64,000 nucleotides of DNA, taken from Diphasiastrum complanatum. Lineage: Eukaryota; Streptophyta; Lycopodiopsida; Lycopodiales; Lycopodiaceae. Below are positions 1-9,428 of the stretch, piece by piece. The DNA is taken from NCBI GenBank assembly GCA_029204225.1, contig CM055092.1, positions 68,084,810-68,148,809 of the forward strand, read 5' to 3'. A program made the translations under genes and the position numbers. The notes beneath the pieces were generated by a model that was not told the origin of the DNA, made no database searches, and saw nothing but the letters and a program-made list of their open reading frames with translations. Position 1 is the stretch's first letter. The number at the start of each line of letters is the position of its first letter.

Positions 1-165
1 CGAGGTTAGAAAGCTTTTTATCTGGCGCAATGAGAGTGTTCACTGGCTTGCAATCATGTAGCCTGAATCTGTGCAGCAACTCACTGACGTACTTTACCTA
101 TGTCAGTCCCATCTCATGTCCTTTTTGTTGGATTTTAATTTTGAGGACTAAATCCACTCAATAAT
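1..165 (-). pseudogene. Ty1/copia reverse transcriptase C-terminal remnant
   Basis: Read on the minus strand, this stretch encodes the end of a copia reverse transcriptase: a KYVSELLHRF segment, then a CKPVNTLI segment, the usual block that precedes the RNase H linker. The fragment runs off the left window edge, so its RNase H part would lie outside. An inverted copy of the same sequence, fused to the same minisatellite, lies at 28,757-29,190. No start codon or other domain is visible, so it is a relic. Confidence 0.6.
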
Positions 166-455
166 GAGCATCTTGAAATATGTCGCAGTCTAACTCCATC
201 GACTTCAACATCAACTCATTCGACTTATTCGACACTTGACTTCCTCAACTCCATCGACACTCCATCAACACTCAAGACTTGACTCCATCAACTGACTTGA
301 CTCTCGACTTACCCGACTCCATCGACTCTTGACTAACTCGACTCCATCGACTTACTCAACTGACTCAACTCCCTTGGCAAGTCAAATCAAGTTCGATACA
401 AGAAAAAGTCGATCTATGTATTATCAGTTGATTCCAACCCATGTCGCATGCAAAG
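166..455. repeat. TCGAC-rich minisatellite, arm of a long inverted repeat
   Basis: Degenerate tandem units built on GACTCCATC and TCGACTT motifs (about 10-20 bp each) fill this stretch. It is directly fused to the copia relic at 1-165. The reverse complement of the whole 1-455 block can be followed at 28,757-29,190 with only scattered differences, including the non-repetitive shoulder near 420-455. A short reading frame across it is a by-product of the repeat. Confidence 0.75.
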
Positions 456-499
456 AACCTTGGCCACCATTGCCTAGGTGTAGAGGCCCCGTTGTCTCC

Positions 500-1562
500 A
501 TTCGCTTCTTAGCTACCTCTCTTTGTCCCTTGAAACAATATGGATATTCTCAAAATTCTTTCTTTGCAAACTTGCAATCATCCTTGTGCACGTTGTATGG
601 CCTAGATTTGCCAACTCTCACCGCATCTCGGATCTCTAATTTGTGATGGCTTATCATGCTTCCCATGCATCGTCCCATCCATATTCAATCAAATTTCAAA
701 TCAAGGGAGGGGACTGAAAACTCTCTATACAACTTGTCAATGACATAATTCTTTTTCTCATCACTTTATTTGCGCCAGTCCTTGAAAATGTCTATGTTGA
801 AGACCACATGAGTGAGTTGTCTCATGCGAGTGATGACGCAACCACCGCAGTCATCCTCCACTATGTGCTTCTCCGCATCTATGTCATAGGATGGCAAGAC
901 ATGAGTTGTCTCATGCGAGTGATGACGCGACCACCGCGGTCATCCTCCACTATGTGCTTCTCCACATCTATGTCATAGGATGGCAACACGTCAACTGATG
1001 GAGAGGTGGCAAAGGGAGTGTCAAGAGGAGTGGGAGAGTTGACTACAACTGGAATGATTTGGGAAGGAGTTCGAAGGCGATCACAAGAAGAGTGGGTATG
1101 AAGAGGAAAAGGTTGGGGAGGAGTTTGAACGGGAGTGTAACCAACAAGGATTTGAATGGGAGAAAAAATGGATGGAGTAGCCTGGCAAGAGGAATCACGG
1201 TGGCATGGAGACTCCATAGGGGACATGCGTACTGAAGAAGGAAAAATGTGAGGGTAGAGTGTGGGGGTGTCAGGATAATTAGGTGTGACAGATGCAGGAG
1301 TCAAAGTATCATGCACCATCCACGTTGCTTCTTAAGTTAGGGTTTCTAGAAGTAAGAAAGACCTACGACGAGGCCTGCTAGATGGATGTGCTGGACTTGA
1401 GGCCGCATGAAGCACGACATCATCGGCGTCAACACCACAACAGGAGCCGCTGTTGAGGCGACTCCTCCTATAATCGCTGTTTTTCCGGCCGAAATGTCGG
1501 GAAGAGGCTCTGGCATTAGAGTGTGTGGGGGAGGGACTCCCGTTGAATAGACCCTCATACAA
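500..1562 (-). pseudogene. Transposon-derived coding remnant, copy 1 (family not certain)
   Basis: Two minus-strand open stretches (1,562-1,332 and 1,319-879) encode a Pro/Ser/Thr-rich segment ending in a DIDVEKHIVEDD motif followed by an R-rich piece. Downstream, the sequence at 530-860 parallels the minus-strand frame at 2,463-2,714, with the same DIFxDWR-type motif position, so the two are diverged duplicates. The Pro-rich lead followed by a charged helical segment resembles the accessory (Ptta/En-Spm-type) transposases of plants, but no diagnostic motif is clear. Stops, frameshifts and the 89-bp duplication at 814-988 show it is broken. Confidence 0.3.
814..988. repeat. Tandem duplication, 89-bp period, two copies
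   Basis: The stretch beginning GAGTTGTCTCATGCGAG at 814 recurs at 903 with few differences through about 988. The period of 89 bp is not a multiple of three, so the duplication shifts the frame of the minus-strand coding remnant that it lies in. Confidence 0.85.
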
Positions 1563-1908
1563 CCATGTAGAATTAATTAGTGCAAGAAATTAATTCAAAT
1601 ACTTGAGTTAAGGGTTTAGAGTAGAACAAAAAAAGTGATTCTTTGCATTCAACCATTTGTTGAATATATTATAGTACACCACAATAATCACACGTTAACC
1701 ACAATAATTACACTTTATAATAAATAAATTAAACATTTCTACATGGTTTTAGGGCCAAATACATTTCAATTACATGACTAGTCAAGGTTCAAGATTACAT
1801 AAAAAACTAGCTGCATTAAAAGATGGCTGACAAATGTACGAATAAAAATGATAGATATAAAAACATGTACACAAGTGTCTGTAAAAGACTAGTTATAGAG
1901 CCAAAACA
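1563..1908. other. AT-rich spacer, nothing recognised
   Basis: AT-rich sequence with no open frame, repeat or RNA structure that I can support. It separates the two transposase-like remnants. Confidence 0.5.
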
Positions 1909-2714
1909 CTAGCTAGAACTATGTAATTCCTCCTCATCATCTCCGTCATGTGGACCTTGTTGTTCGTGCACATGCAAGACACATGAATTAGTCTTCCGAA
2001 CAATCGTATGGGAGTGAGAGAGAATAGCAAGTTTAAAAAACATAAAATGGATTTCATGTCGTACCAGAGGAGCAGCATCCCAGTTTATACGCATGTCCTG
2101 CCTCTCCAATAACTCGAACACTGTCTGCATACCATGGGAATACGCAAACATATACTCGTCATGTGTGGGAGAACGTCCCATGGCGGACCGCTGCACAAAC
2201 ATTCCAGATTTTGATCATATAAAGAGAGCATTTTATTCCAACGTGTCTTACGAAAAACTCCCAAGAGCCAAAAAAAAAAGAAACAATCAATAGTCAAATA
2301 TCACAAATGGGTATAGGGTAGACTTACAAAGTGGGCTCGAAAATATCCCTCACCGTCACTGCCCAAGTGAGAAGCCCCCGTGGTCACTAGTCAGACCCTG
2401 ACTACCTCTTGTTGCTGTCTAAAGCATTCTGGATCATCTCAATACTCTTTCTTTGCATACTTCTAGTCCCCTTTCTCCACATGGGAAGGCTTGCCTCTCT
2501 CAGCTTTCACTACATCTCGGATCTCCGATTTGTCGTGGCTCATCACAGCTCCTATGCGGCTCCTCATCCATTTTCGTACAAATTCCATGTCCTGGGATGG
2601 GACAGAGAACTCACTACGCTGCTGGTCAATGATGCGATTCTTGCGGTCATCGCTGACATCACGCCAGTCATGAAAAATGTCTCTAGGAAAGTGGATATAC
2701 ATGAGCTCCCTCAT
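1909..2714 (-). pseudogene. Transposon-derived coding remnant, copy 2 (family not certain)
   Basis: Minus-strand frames at 2,714-2,463 (rich in charged residues, with FPRDIFHDWRDVSDD near its start) and 2,202-1,909 (with RSPTHDEYMF and FELLERQ) are consistent with consecutive parts of one gene. The first resembles the duplicated sequence at 530-860. A DW motif, a basic stretch and then a PTHxE-type motif is the order seen in plant En/Spm-accessory (Ptta) transposases. That is inference from motif order only. The link between the two parts is broken by stops, so this is a relic or contains an unrecognised intron. Confidence 0.35.
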
Positions 2715-2827
2715 TTGTAATTACATTCCAATCATGAGTTTAAATAATGTCTCTTATTTACATTTTGTGCAGAAGCACATTGAATACATATCTTACATGT
2801 TGTCTTAATAATGCCCACAGACTAAAT

Positions 2828-2921
2828 AGCTCTATTTATGACTCCCAAATGCAAAGAAGCATATAAAAGGTTGAAGCAGTCTGCCAGGCAGTGGTATAAG
2901 AAGAAGGATCACATCCTCAGA
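2828..2921 (+). pseudogene. Copia RT fragment (YGLKQSARQWY block)
   Basis: Plus-strand codons give LKQSARQWYKKKD, the conserved copia RT block that element A carries at about 6,235-6,273. The fragment is about 30 codons long, stops abruptly near 2,921, and is followed by an RT fragment in the opposite orientation. Confidence 0.7.
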
Positions 2922-2924
2922 TCC

Positions 2925-3010
2925 TACCAATCTAGCGTTGTACTTTGATACGTTGCCATCAGGTCCATACTTGTATTTGAAAACCCACTTGCACTTTGGA
3001 TCAGCCACAT
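2925..3010 (-). pseudogene. Copia RT N-terminal fragment (CKWVFKYKYGPDG block), inverted
   Basis: On the minus strand the codons give KCKWVFKYKYGPDG and then KYNARLV, the start of copia reverse transcriptase. Element A has the matching block at about 5,920-5,990. This piece normally lies upstream of the fragment at 2,828-2,921, but here it is inverted and abuts it tail to tail. Confidence 0.7.
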
Positions 3011-3065
3011 TTAGCAAGGATTTGGAGGAGTTACCAATGCTAGAGCATGCTAGATTGATTTCTAA

Positions 3066-3291
3066 ATAAACAAAGTGTTTCTGATTACAAAGCCTTGCTA
3101 GTTTTCAGCCCTTCACCTGACGAAGATGTTCGCGAATTCGAACATCTGGAGACACGAAACACGAAGAGTTTCGCGAACACGAAAGTCAATGGAGACAAAC
3201 ACGAACGGTTCGCGGACACGAAGGATCCACGAACGAGATTCCTTTGCGGTCCAGCAAGAGAGAAAGACAGACCAGGTAAACAAAACCAACA
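3066..3291 (+). repeat. Partial 5' LTR of copia A
   Basis: The first roughly 225 bp match the start of the 3' LTR at 7,354 and of the D LTR at 53,605, including the GTTCGCGAA-type repeats. At about 3,291 the LTR jumps straight into gag, so about 700 bp of LTR plus the primer-binding site and gag start have been deleted. Confidence 0.75.
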
Positions 3292-4062
3292 GTGGGACGA
3301 AGGACTCTTCCCCTGGGTGGATGGCACAGAAGAAATGCCTACGACAACAGGCAAGGAGCTACGTAAATGGAGGGAGAAAAACGATAAGGCAGTAGCCTTG
3401 CTATCATCTTCCATCAAAGATAGCCTTACACTTGACCTGGCTACACTCTCCAAAGCTAAGGAGATGCAGGATGCACTGCTCACAAGATTTTAGACAAAAT
3501 CAAGAAGTCAGATTATGATGCTGGAAGATCAGCTGACGAATCTGCAGTGGGATGGAAAAGACCTCACCTCTTTCATGAGAAAGATGAAGGATCTGTTTCT
3601 ATCACTACACAAATCAGGTATCAGCTGAAAAGCAGCTCACATACCTGTTGAGAGCCTTACCCAGATCTTTCCAGACGACACGAACCCTGCTCGCGAAAGA
3701 TCCTGCCATGAACCTCGAAAAGGCGATTGTCGAGATTTGAGAGGAAGTCAAAGCCAGAGAGCATGTTGATCACAAAGATGGTTTTGACCAGGCACTCTAC
3801 AGCAATAGAGAAAAATCAAAAAAATAGTTCAAGCCTAAGAGGGAGTCGAATCAAAGGCAGGATCGTGACCAACAAGCAGAGGGGACCAGCAAAAGCAACT
3901 GGAAGACCAAAGGGAGGTCAAAACGACAAGATGCAGACAAGAAGACCTGCACGAGATGCACAAGAGACGGGCATACAGTAAATACCTGCTGGCTCAATCC
4001 CAAGATTGAGTGTATCCATTGCCATAATGCAACCATGGATTGTCGCCAAAACCCAAGAAACA
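3292..4062 (+). pseudogene. Copia A gag (nucleocapsid) remnant
   Basis: Gag packages the element RNA in virus-like particles in the cytoplasm. The frame begins inside gag at GLFPWVDGT, a segment also found in element D at about 54,775. It keeps the helical UBN2-like region (LLSSSIKDSL, then QIMMLEDQL). An in-frame TAG at 3,491 replaces the CAG retained in D at the same place. A first zinc knuckle of CX2CX4HX4C form (CTRCTRDGHTVNTC) lies at about 3,946-3,990. The second knuckle has lost four residues including its histidine. Frameshifts separate the first and last parts. Confidence 0.75.
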
Positions 4063-4199
4063 AATTAGCACAGAATAGACAGGAGAACAATAATAGTTCC
4101 TCCTATGTCGAAGAGCCCAAGAGCTCGAAGATGGGTGAAGAAAGAACGAACAAAAATTGTTCGACCGCCTACATCTGTGAAGATGTGTGTGCAGCATCA

Positions 4200-4435
4200 A
4201 CGTCAGACACATACGAGGTGATCCTAGATTCAGGAGCCACCTCGCACTTATTGACATCAAGATGAATCATGTCTGATTTTAGAAGTGCAGATCCCTCAGG
4301 ATTCATAGTTCTTGGAGATGGATCCAGACATCAAGTGAATGGTATTGGTTCACTCTGGCTCAACACTAACGGTAGAGACAGACGAATCGAAGAAGTTCTA
4401 TTTGTGCCAACTCTGTAGCAAGAAAAGTAGATGCA
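4200..4435 (+). pseudogene. Copia A aspartic protease remnant
   Basis: The active-site triad context VILDSGATSHLL lies at about 4,221-4,256. A TGA directly follows at 4,263. The downstream strand GSRHQVNGIGSLWL is still readable. The protease would cut the Gag-Pol polyprotein. Element D has lost this segment by deletion. Confidence 0.75.
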
Positions 4436-5341
4436 GGGATGCGTGTGACATTTTCTAACGAAGTATGCAACATGATTGATGCCAGCACCAGCACTCTCAT
4501 TGCTCAAGGCAGAAGGAAGGGCAACCTTTATCATCTAAAGGTGCGCCTACATGAAGATCAAATGCATCAAACCCATGATGACTCGCCAGACACTCTGTGG
4601 CACAAAAGACTCTACCACATGAACTCAATGGCACTCCATCATGGAGCAATAACAGGGGTCAGCATCTCAAATGCAACCAGTTCGACCACTTGTGATGCAT
4701 GTTTGAAAGACAAGATGTCATGCACACCATTTGTCAAAGACTCCTATAGAACGACAAAGATTCTAGAGCTGGTGCACTCTGACATTTGCGGTCCATTCAA
4801 CATGATCTCAGTAGGAGGTTCAAAATATTATATAACCTTCATTGATGATTATAACAAGTTTGTCAGAGTGTATTTTATTCAGAATAAATCTGAAGCACTC
4901 GATAAATTCACAGAATATGTGAATTGGGCTGAGAGATGCACATGCAGCAAGGTAAAGCAGATCAGAACGAATCAAGGTGGCGAATATATCTTGAATCACT
5001 TCACTGACTTCTACAATGATCGTGGCATCATTCACAGAAGAACTGCAGCCTACACACCGCAGCACAATGGTGTTGCTGAACGAAAGAACAGGACCCTAAT
5101 GGAAGCAGCCATATGCATGATGGCATACTCAAAGGCTCCAAGGGCACTGTGGGCTGAAGTAGTAGCTATAGCCGCATACATCCAGAACAGGACAGGTAAA
5201 TCTGGTATTCCTCACACGACACCACATGAGCTATGGTGGGGTAAAAAACCCAACCTGTCTCACGTCAGAATATTTGGTTGTGCAGCATATGCACATATTT
5301 ATGATAAGCTTCAAAAGAAGTTTGATGAGAAAGCCGAGTAG
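4436..5341 (+). pseudogene. Copia A integrase, catalytic Asp changed to Asn
   Basis: The GAG-pre-integrase segment (GRRKGNLYHLKV, then LWHKRLYHMN) gives the two histidines of the HHCC finger, and CDACLKDK gives its cysteines. The core follows with HSDICGPF (first Asp), FIDDYNKF, and AYTPQHNGVAERKNRT (Glu). The second catalytic Asp, normally in a TDNGGEY-type motif, is AAT (Asn) at 4,970-4,972, giving RTNQGGEY. The frame is open for 300 codons and ends at a TAG (5,339) followed in frame by GFLVGYD. Integration activity should be lost. Confidence 0.85.
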
Positions 5342-6605
5342 GGATTTCTGGTAGGTTATGACAACAAATCGTCATACTACAGAGTCTACATGCCAGACAT
5401 GAACACTGTGAAAATAGTGAGGGATGTCAAATTCGACGAGAGCAGCAATGAAGATCCTGTCAGCTACAAAGTTCTGGAGAGATAGTACTATGACCTCCTG
5501 CCAACGTTAGAGGGAGCAGAGGACGAACATAAAAACGAAGATTTTCGAGTCGTCTTCTATTCGAGTGACAAATCAGACGAAGAAAGATCTGAGAGGCAAC
5601 CTGCCACCGTAGTTCCTGTAAACCAAGATGGTTCCAGACTGAGTAGAGCAGACAAGGGCAAAGGCATAGCTGTTTCAGGAGGATCTCCCAGAAGTTCGAC
5701 AAGACCACAAAGAGCACCAGCAAGATTTGTGCCAGGCAGCTCAGCTTCCACATCAGAAGAATTATGTGGGTTCAATGGCGAACCACAGACATTCGAGGAG
5801 GCGATTGAAGGTCCAAAAAAGGACAAATAAATCCAAGCCATGAACGAAGAGATGGAGTCCATGAGGAAGAACCAGGTATGGACATTGGAGCCATTACCTC
5901 ATTAGCGCAAGACTGTCAAATGCAAATGGGTTTTCAAACTCAAATATGGACCAGACAGGAGTGTGACGAAATACAAGACAAGATTGGTAGCGAAGGGTTT
6001 CTCTCAGAGATACGGTATTGACTACTCTAAAACCTTCTCTCATGTCGTCAAACATTCATCCCTATGTCTGTTGTTTGCATATGCAGCAGCGACCTCAGAA
6101 TCCACATTGTGGACAAGAAGACAACCTTCTTGCATGGCAAATTAGACGAAGAGATCTACATGGATCAACCCCCAGAATTTGTCTCGAATTCACTTCCTGA
6201 CTATGTATGCAAAATGCATAGAAGCATCTACGGTCTGAAGCAATCAGCCCGACAATGGTACAAAAAGAAGGATTAGGCCCTGAAATCATTGGGATTCAAG
6301 CCTCTGTTGGCTGACTCCAATGTGTATGTCAGAGTTATAGATGGGTAGATCATCATAGTGGTTGTTTATGTGGACGACACTCTGATACTTTGCAGGAGTA
6401 AGTAGCTAATTGCTGAAGTAAAGACAGACATCTGGAAGCATTTTGAGATAGTGGATCTGGGAGAAGCCAGGTGTTACCTAGGCTTACAAATTGAAAGGGA
6501 CTATGAGGGATGCAAGTTATACCTTCACCAGTCTAGATACACCCAGAAGATCCTAGAGGACTTTGGGATGCTGAACTGCAAAGGAGCGAACACTCCATCC
6601 TTGTA
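5342..6605 (+). pseudogene. Copia A reverse transcriptase remnant
   Basis: Copies element RNA into cDNA. Readable blocks include GFLVGYD, an acidic linker, FEEAIEGP, KCKWVFKLKYGPD, KTRLVAKGFSQRYGIDY, YGLKQSARQWY, and the catalytic YVDD at about 6,367-6,378 (VVYVDDTLIL). In-frame TAG codons occur at 5,483, 5,903, 6,274, 6,346 and 6,403, and a TAA at 5,828. A frameshift follows the SHVVKHSS region near 6,060. A one-base loss near 6,600 shifts the frame just before RNase H. Confidence 0.8.
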
Positions 6606-7348
6606 GAGATGGTGCTAACAAATGACGACTGTCCAAAGACTGAGGAAGAAAGAGAACAGATGCAGCTCACACCCTACAAGAGGCTGATAGGTTCACTGAT
6701 GTACCTTGCAGACAACACACGTCCTGATATTGCTTATGTAGTATGCAGGATGAGCCAATTCTGCACGAATTCAGGCTCAACACATTGGAAGATTTCAAAA
6801 CAAATTTTTCAATATCTTCAATTAACGAGGGATTATGGCTTGTGTTATTGTCGTGGTGCAGGTCTCAGGATACTTTTCTATAGCGATGCTAGTTGGGCAT
6901 CTCTCAGGGATGACTGTAAAAGCATCTCAGGAGGATGCACCATCACATCAGGAGCAGTATTTCTCTGGGTCAGTAAGAAACAGACCATTGTAGCCCAGTC
7001 GTCTTGCGAAGCAGAGTACGTAGCAGCAGCGAAGATGGCCAATGAAATAATTTGGCTAAGACAGTTCCTGGACGAATTGGGCGAAACAAGAAACAAGCTA
7101 TTGGTCTTGTAGATGGACAACACCTTTACGATACACCTTACGAAAGATCTTGTGTTTCACTCAAGAACGAAGCACATTGCGATCAGGTATCACTTGATCA
7201 GGGATCTGATTGAAAGGAAGATGATGCAGACCACCTTCATAGGAATGAAAGATATGGTTGTTGACATCTTCACTAAAGCTCTGGACAAAGGGATCTTTGA
7301 GAGGCAAAGGAGCAGTCTCGGGATCATAAAGCTACCATGCTTTGAGAG
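6606..7348 (+). pseudogene. Copia A RNase H remnant
   Basis: The linker TPYKRLIGSLMYLADNTRPD leads into RNase H with YSDASWAS, the SGGCTITSGA strand, SSCEAEYVAAA (catalytic Glu) and MDNT (Asp). The frame is interrupted by a TAG at 7,110 where D and C have CAG. It resumes through HSRTKHIAIRYH and VDIFTKALDKG and ends at FERELKK, overlapping the polypurine tract before the 3' LTR. Confidence 0.85.
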
Positions 7349-7353
7349 GGAGC

Positions 7354-8056
7354 TGAAGAAACAAAGTGTTTTTGATTACAAAGCCTTGCTAGCTTTCAAC
7401 CCTTCACCTGACAAAAATGTTCACGAACTCGAACATCTGGAGACATGAAACACGAAGAGTTTTGTGAACACGAAAGTCAATGGAGACGAAGACGAACAGT
7501 TTGTGAACACGAATGGTTCGTGAACAAAGCTCAACGAGAGCTCTGCAACGGCACCATAATGACGTAATTTTGATTTACGGTTCAAAGGAACCACGAACGA
7601 GATTCCTTTGTGGTCCAGCAAGAGAGAAAGGCAGACGAGGAAAATGAAACCAATGGTAGAAACGAAACTCGTTCTGTCCTCACGCTCCAAGGAGTACCAC
7701 CAGAGATCACGCAAGTACCCAGAAGTACAAACCTGATGGCATGACGTTAGCAGATACTTCCTAGGTCGTGGCTAATCTGTCACTCTTGTAATTCTCTGAT
7801 TAGTTGTAGATGTATAACCACTCTAATCTTAGGTTTACATAGAGAGACCGTACTTACTGGATAATACTTGACATGTATCAGAATAGGATACACCGAGTGT
7901 AACTAAGAGAAGAGACACTGAAGAAGTCTAATGCTAGTAAGCAATCAAGACAAACACAGACAGAAGCTCCGCCTGCATGCGAGAATATAATTTTGTCTAG
8001 GATCAGAAGATCCAATTGTCCGCTAGTGTAGCAAAACTACTACTCGTGAGAGAACC
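7354..8056 (+). repeat. 3' LTR of copia A
   Basis: Begins TGAAGAAACAAA right after the purine tract, as D and C do. The conserved core ('GTGGCTAATCTG', then a TTAGTTGTAGATG block) and the ACTAGTGAGCGAG-like region follow. Similarity to D and C stops near 8,056, inside the LTR, where element B sequence takes over. The last 200 bp or so of the LTR are missing. Confidence 0.75.
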
Positions 8057-8121
8057 GTGCTTATCAAAGGAGTGTTTTGTGCATTGAAGCAAGTTGAAAG
8101 AGAAGATCAGGTCATTGCTAC

Positions 8122-8953
8122 ATGGCAACCTCAATTGGAGTCATGTTGGAAGCCAATAATAGGCTTACCTCAAGTAACTATTCATTGTGAAAAGTGAGGA
8201 TGGAGTCACTTCTTGAGATGAATGATGTTTTGGATATTGTTGTAGGTTTGGAGAGACCAGCAACACAACAAGATCAATTGAGGTATGACAAGAGGGCCAA
8301 GAAGGCTCTACACATGATAAAGATGAATGCTACCAATGAACTTCTCAAGGAAGTTGGTAAGTGCACATCATCTTTGGAAGCTTGGAATTCATTGAAGAAG
8401 CTTTATGAATCCAAGTCTACTTCTAGAGTGTTGACTCTAAGAAGGCAAATCTTTTCTTGTTTGCAAAAGAATGAAGAAAGTCCAAGTACTTTTGTTTTGA
8501 GAATGAAAGCATTGAATGATGAGTTAGCTTGCATAGATGAAAGCATTAAGGAAGGAGAGCTTATTCAAGTGATTCTTAATGGCTTGTTGGATGCTCATGC
8601 TAACATTGTTCAAAGTATTGCTATTCAAAAGACTTTGCCAAGTTTGATGGATCTTCAAGAGATCTTGATCAATGAGGAATATAGGCTTCAAGCAAGAGTT
8701 GGATCTACATCGACACTTCAAGATGATGCTATGTTCACAAAGGGCAAATTCAAGGGCAAAACCAAAAGTAAGTGGTCTAAAGGGCAAGATCAAGTGGATG
8801 CTTCTTCAAGTGGCAAAAAGAAGGATAGATCAAAGCTCAAGTGCTTCTATTGTGGCATCAAAGGACACTTTGCAAGTGAGTGCTACAAGAAGAAGAGAGA
8901 TCAAGGAGACAAGCAAGGTAATCTTACTCTTGATAAGGATGGTTTGGATGTTT
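8122..8953 (+). pseudogene. Copia B gag with zinc knuckle
   Basis: The ATG at 8,122 starts MATSIGVMLEANNRL, typical of copia gag. A TGG-to-TGA change at about 8,188 interrupts it after NYSL, and the frame is then open from 8,194 (MESLLEMNDVLD) to 8,955. It contains the helical UBN2 region (LKKLYESKSTSRVLTLRRQI) and a CCHC knuckle, CFYCGIKGHFASEC, at about 8,845-8,886. The TAA near 8,953 sits where the frame would continue into an acidic segment, so it is probably a CAA-to-TAA change rather than a natural gag stop. Confidence 0.8.
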
Positions 8954-9428
8954 AAGATGCAGATGATGATGCTTTTGTGATATCTTCATGTATTCTTGCT
9001 AATGATGGAGATCTAGATCCTTGGTGGATTGATAGTGGAGCAAGTTCACACATGACCTTTCACAAAGAGTAATTCACTTCTTTGTTGGCATATGGAGATG
9101 ACAAGAGGGTGATCTACACGGCCAATGATGGTGAGTGTGCAATCAAAGTAATTGGCACAATTCCTATTTCTCTCTCTACAAATAGGAATGTTCATTTGGA
9201 GGATGTCTTGTTTATTCCATCTATTACCAAGAATTTGCTTAGTGTGAGTCAAATGCTAAGTAAGGGCCTCAAGGTGGAGTTTGATGGAGATGCTTGTTTG
9301 ATCAAAAGGAAGGATGTCTTGATTGGAAAAGGTAAAAGACAAGGGAAGTTGTTCAACTTGATGCTTGTGTTATTGGTAACCAAGTTGGATGTGTTGCAAG
9401 GGAGCAAATTTCTGTTCACGAGGTTTGG
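8954..9428 (+). pseudogene. Copia B aspartic protease
   Basis: Active site WWIDSGASSHMTFHKE at about 9,022-9,069, followed by a TAA where CAA is expected. From 9,082 the frame continues with NVHLEDVLFIPSITKNLLSV, the conserved end of the copia protease. It would process Gag-Pol. Confidence 0.8.

Larger units (their letters stand above)
3066..8056 (+). mobile_element. Ty1/copia element A, degenerate
   Basis: The domain order is gag, zinc knuckle, protease, integrase, reverse transcriptase, RNase H, which is Ty1/copia order (integrase before RT). A partial 5' LTR starts about 3,066 and a 3' LTR starts at 7,354 just after a purine tract (TTTGAGAGGGAGC). The LTR family is shared with elements C and D. 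The rest of the 5' LTR, the primer-binding site and the start of gag are missing. Eight in-frame TAG codons, one TAA, one TGA and at least two frameshifts disable the polyprotein. Element B follows directly at about 8,057. Confidence 0.85.
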
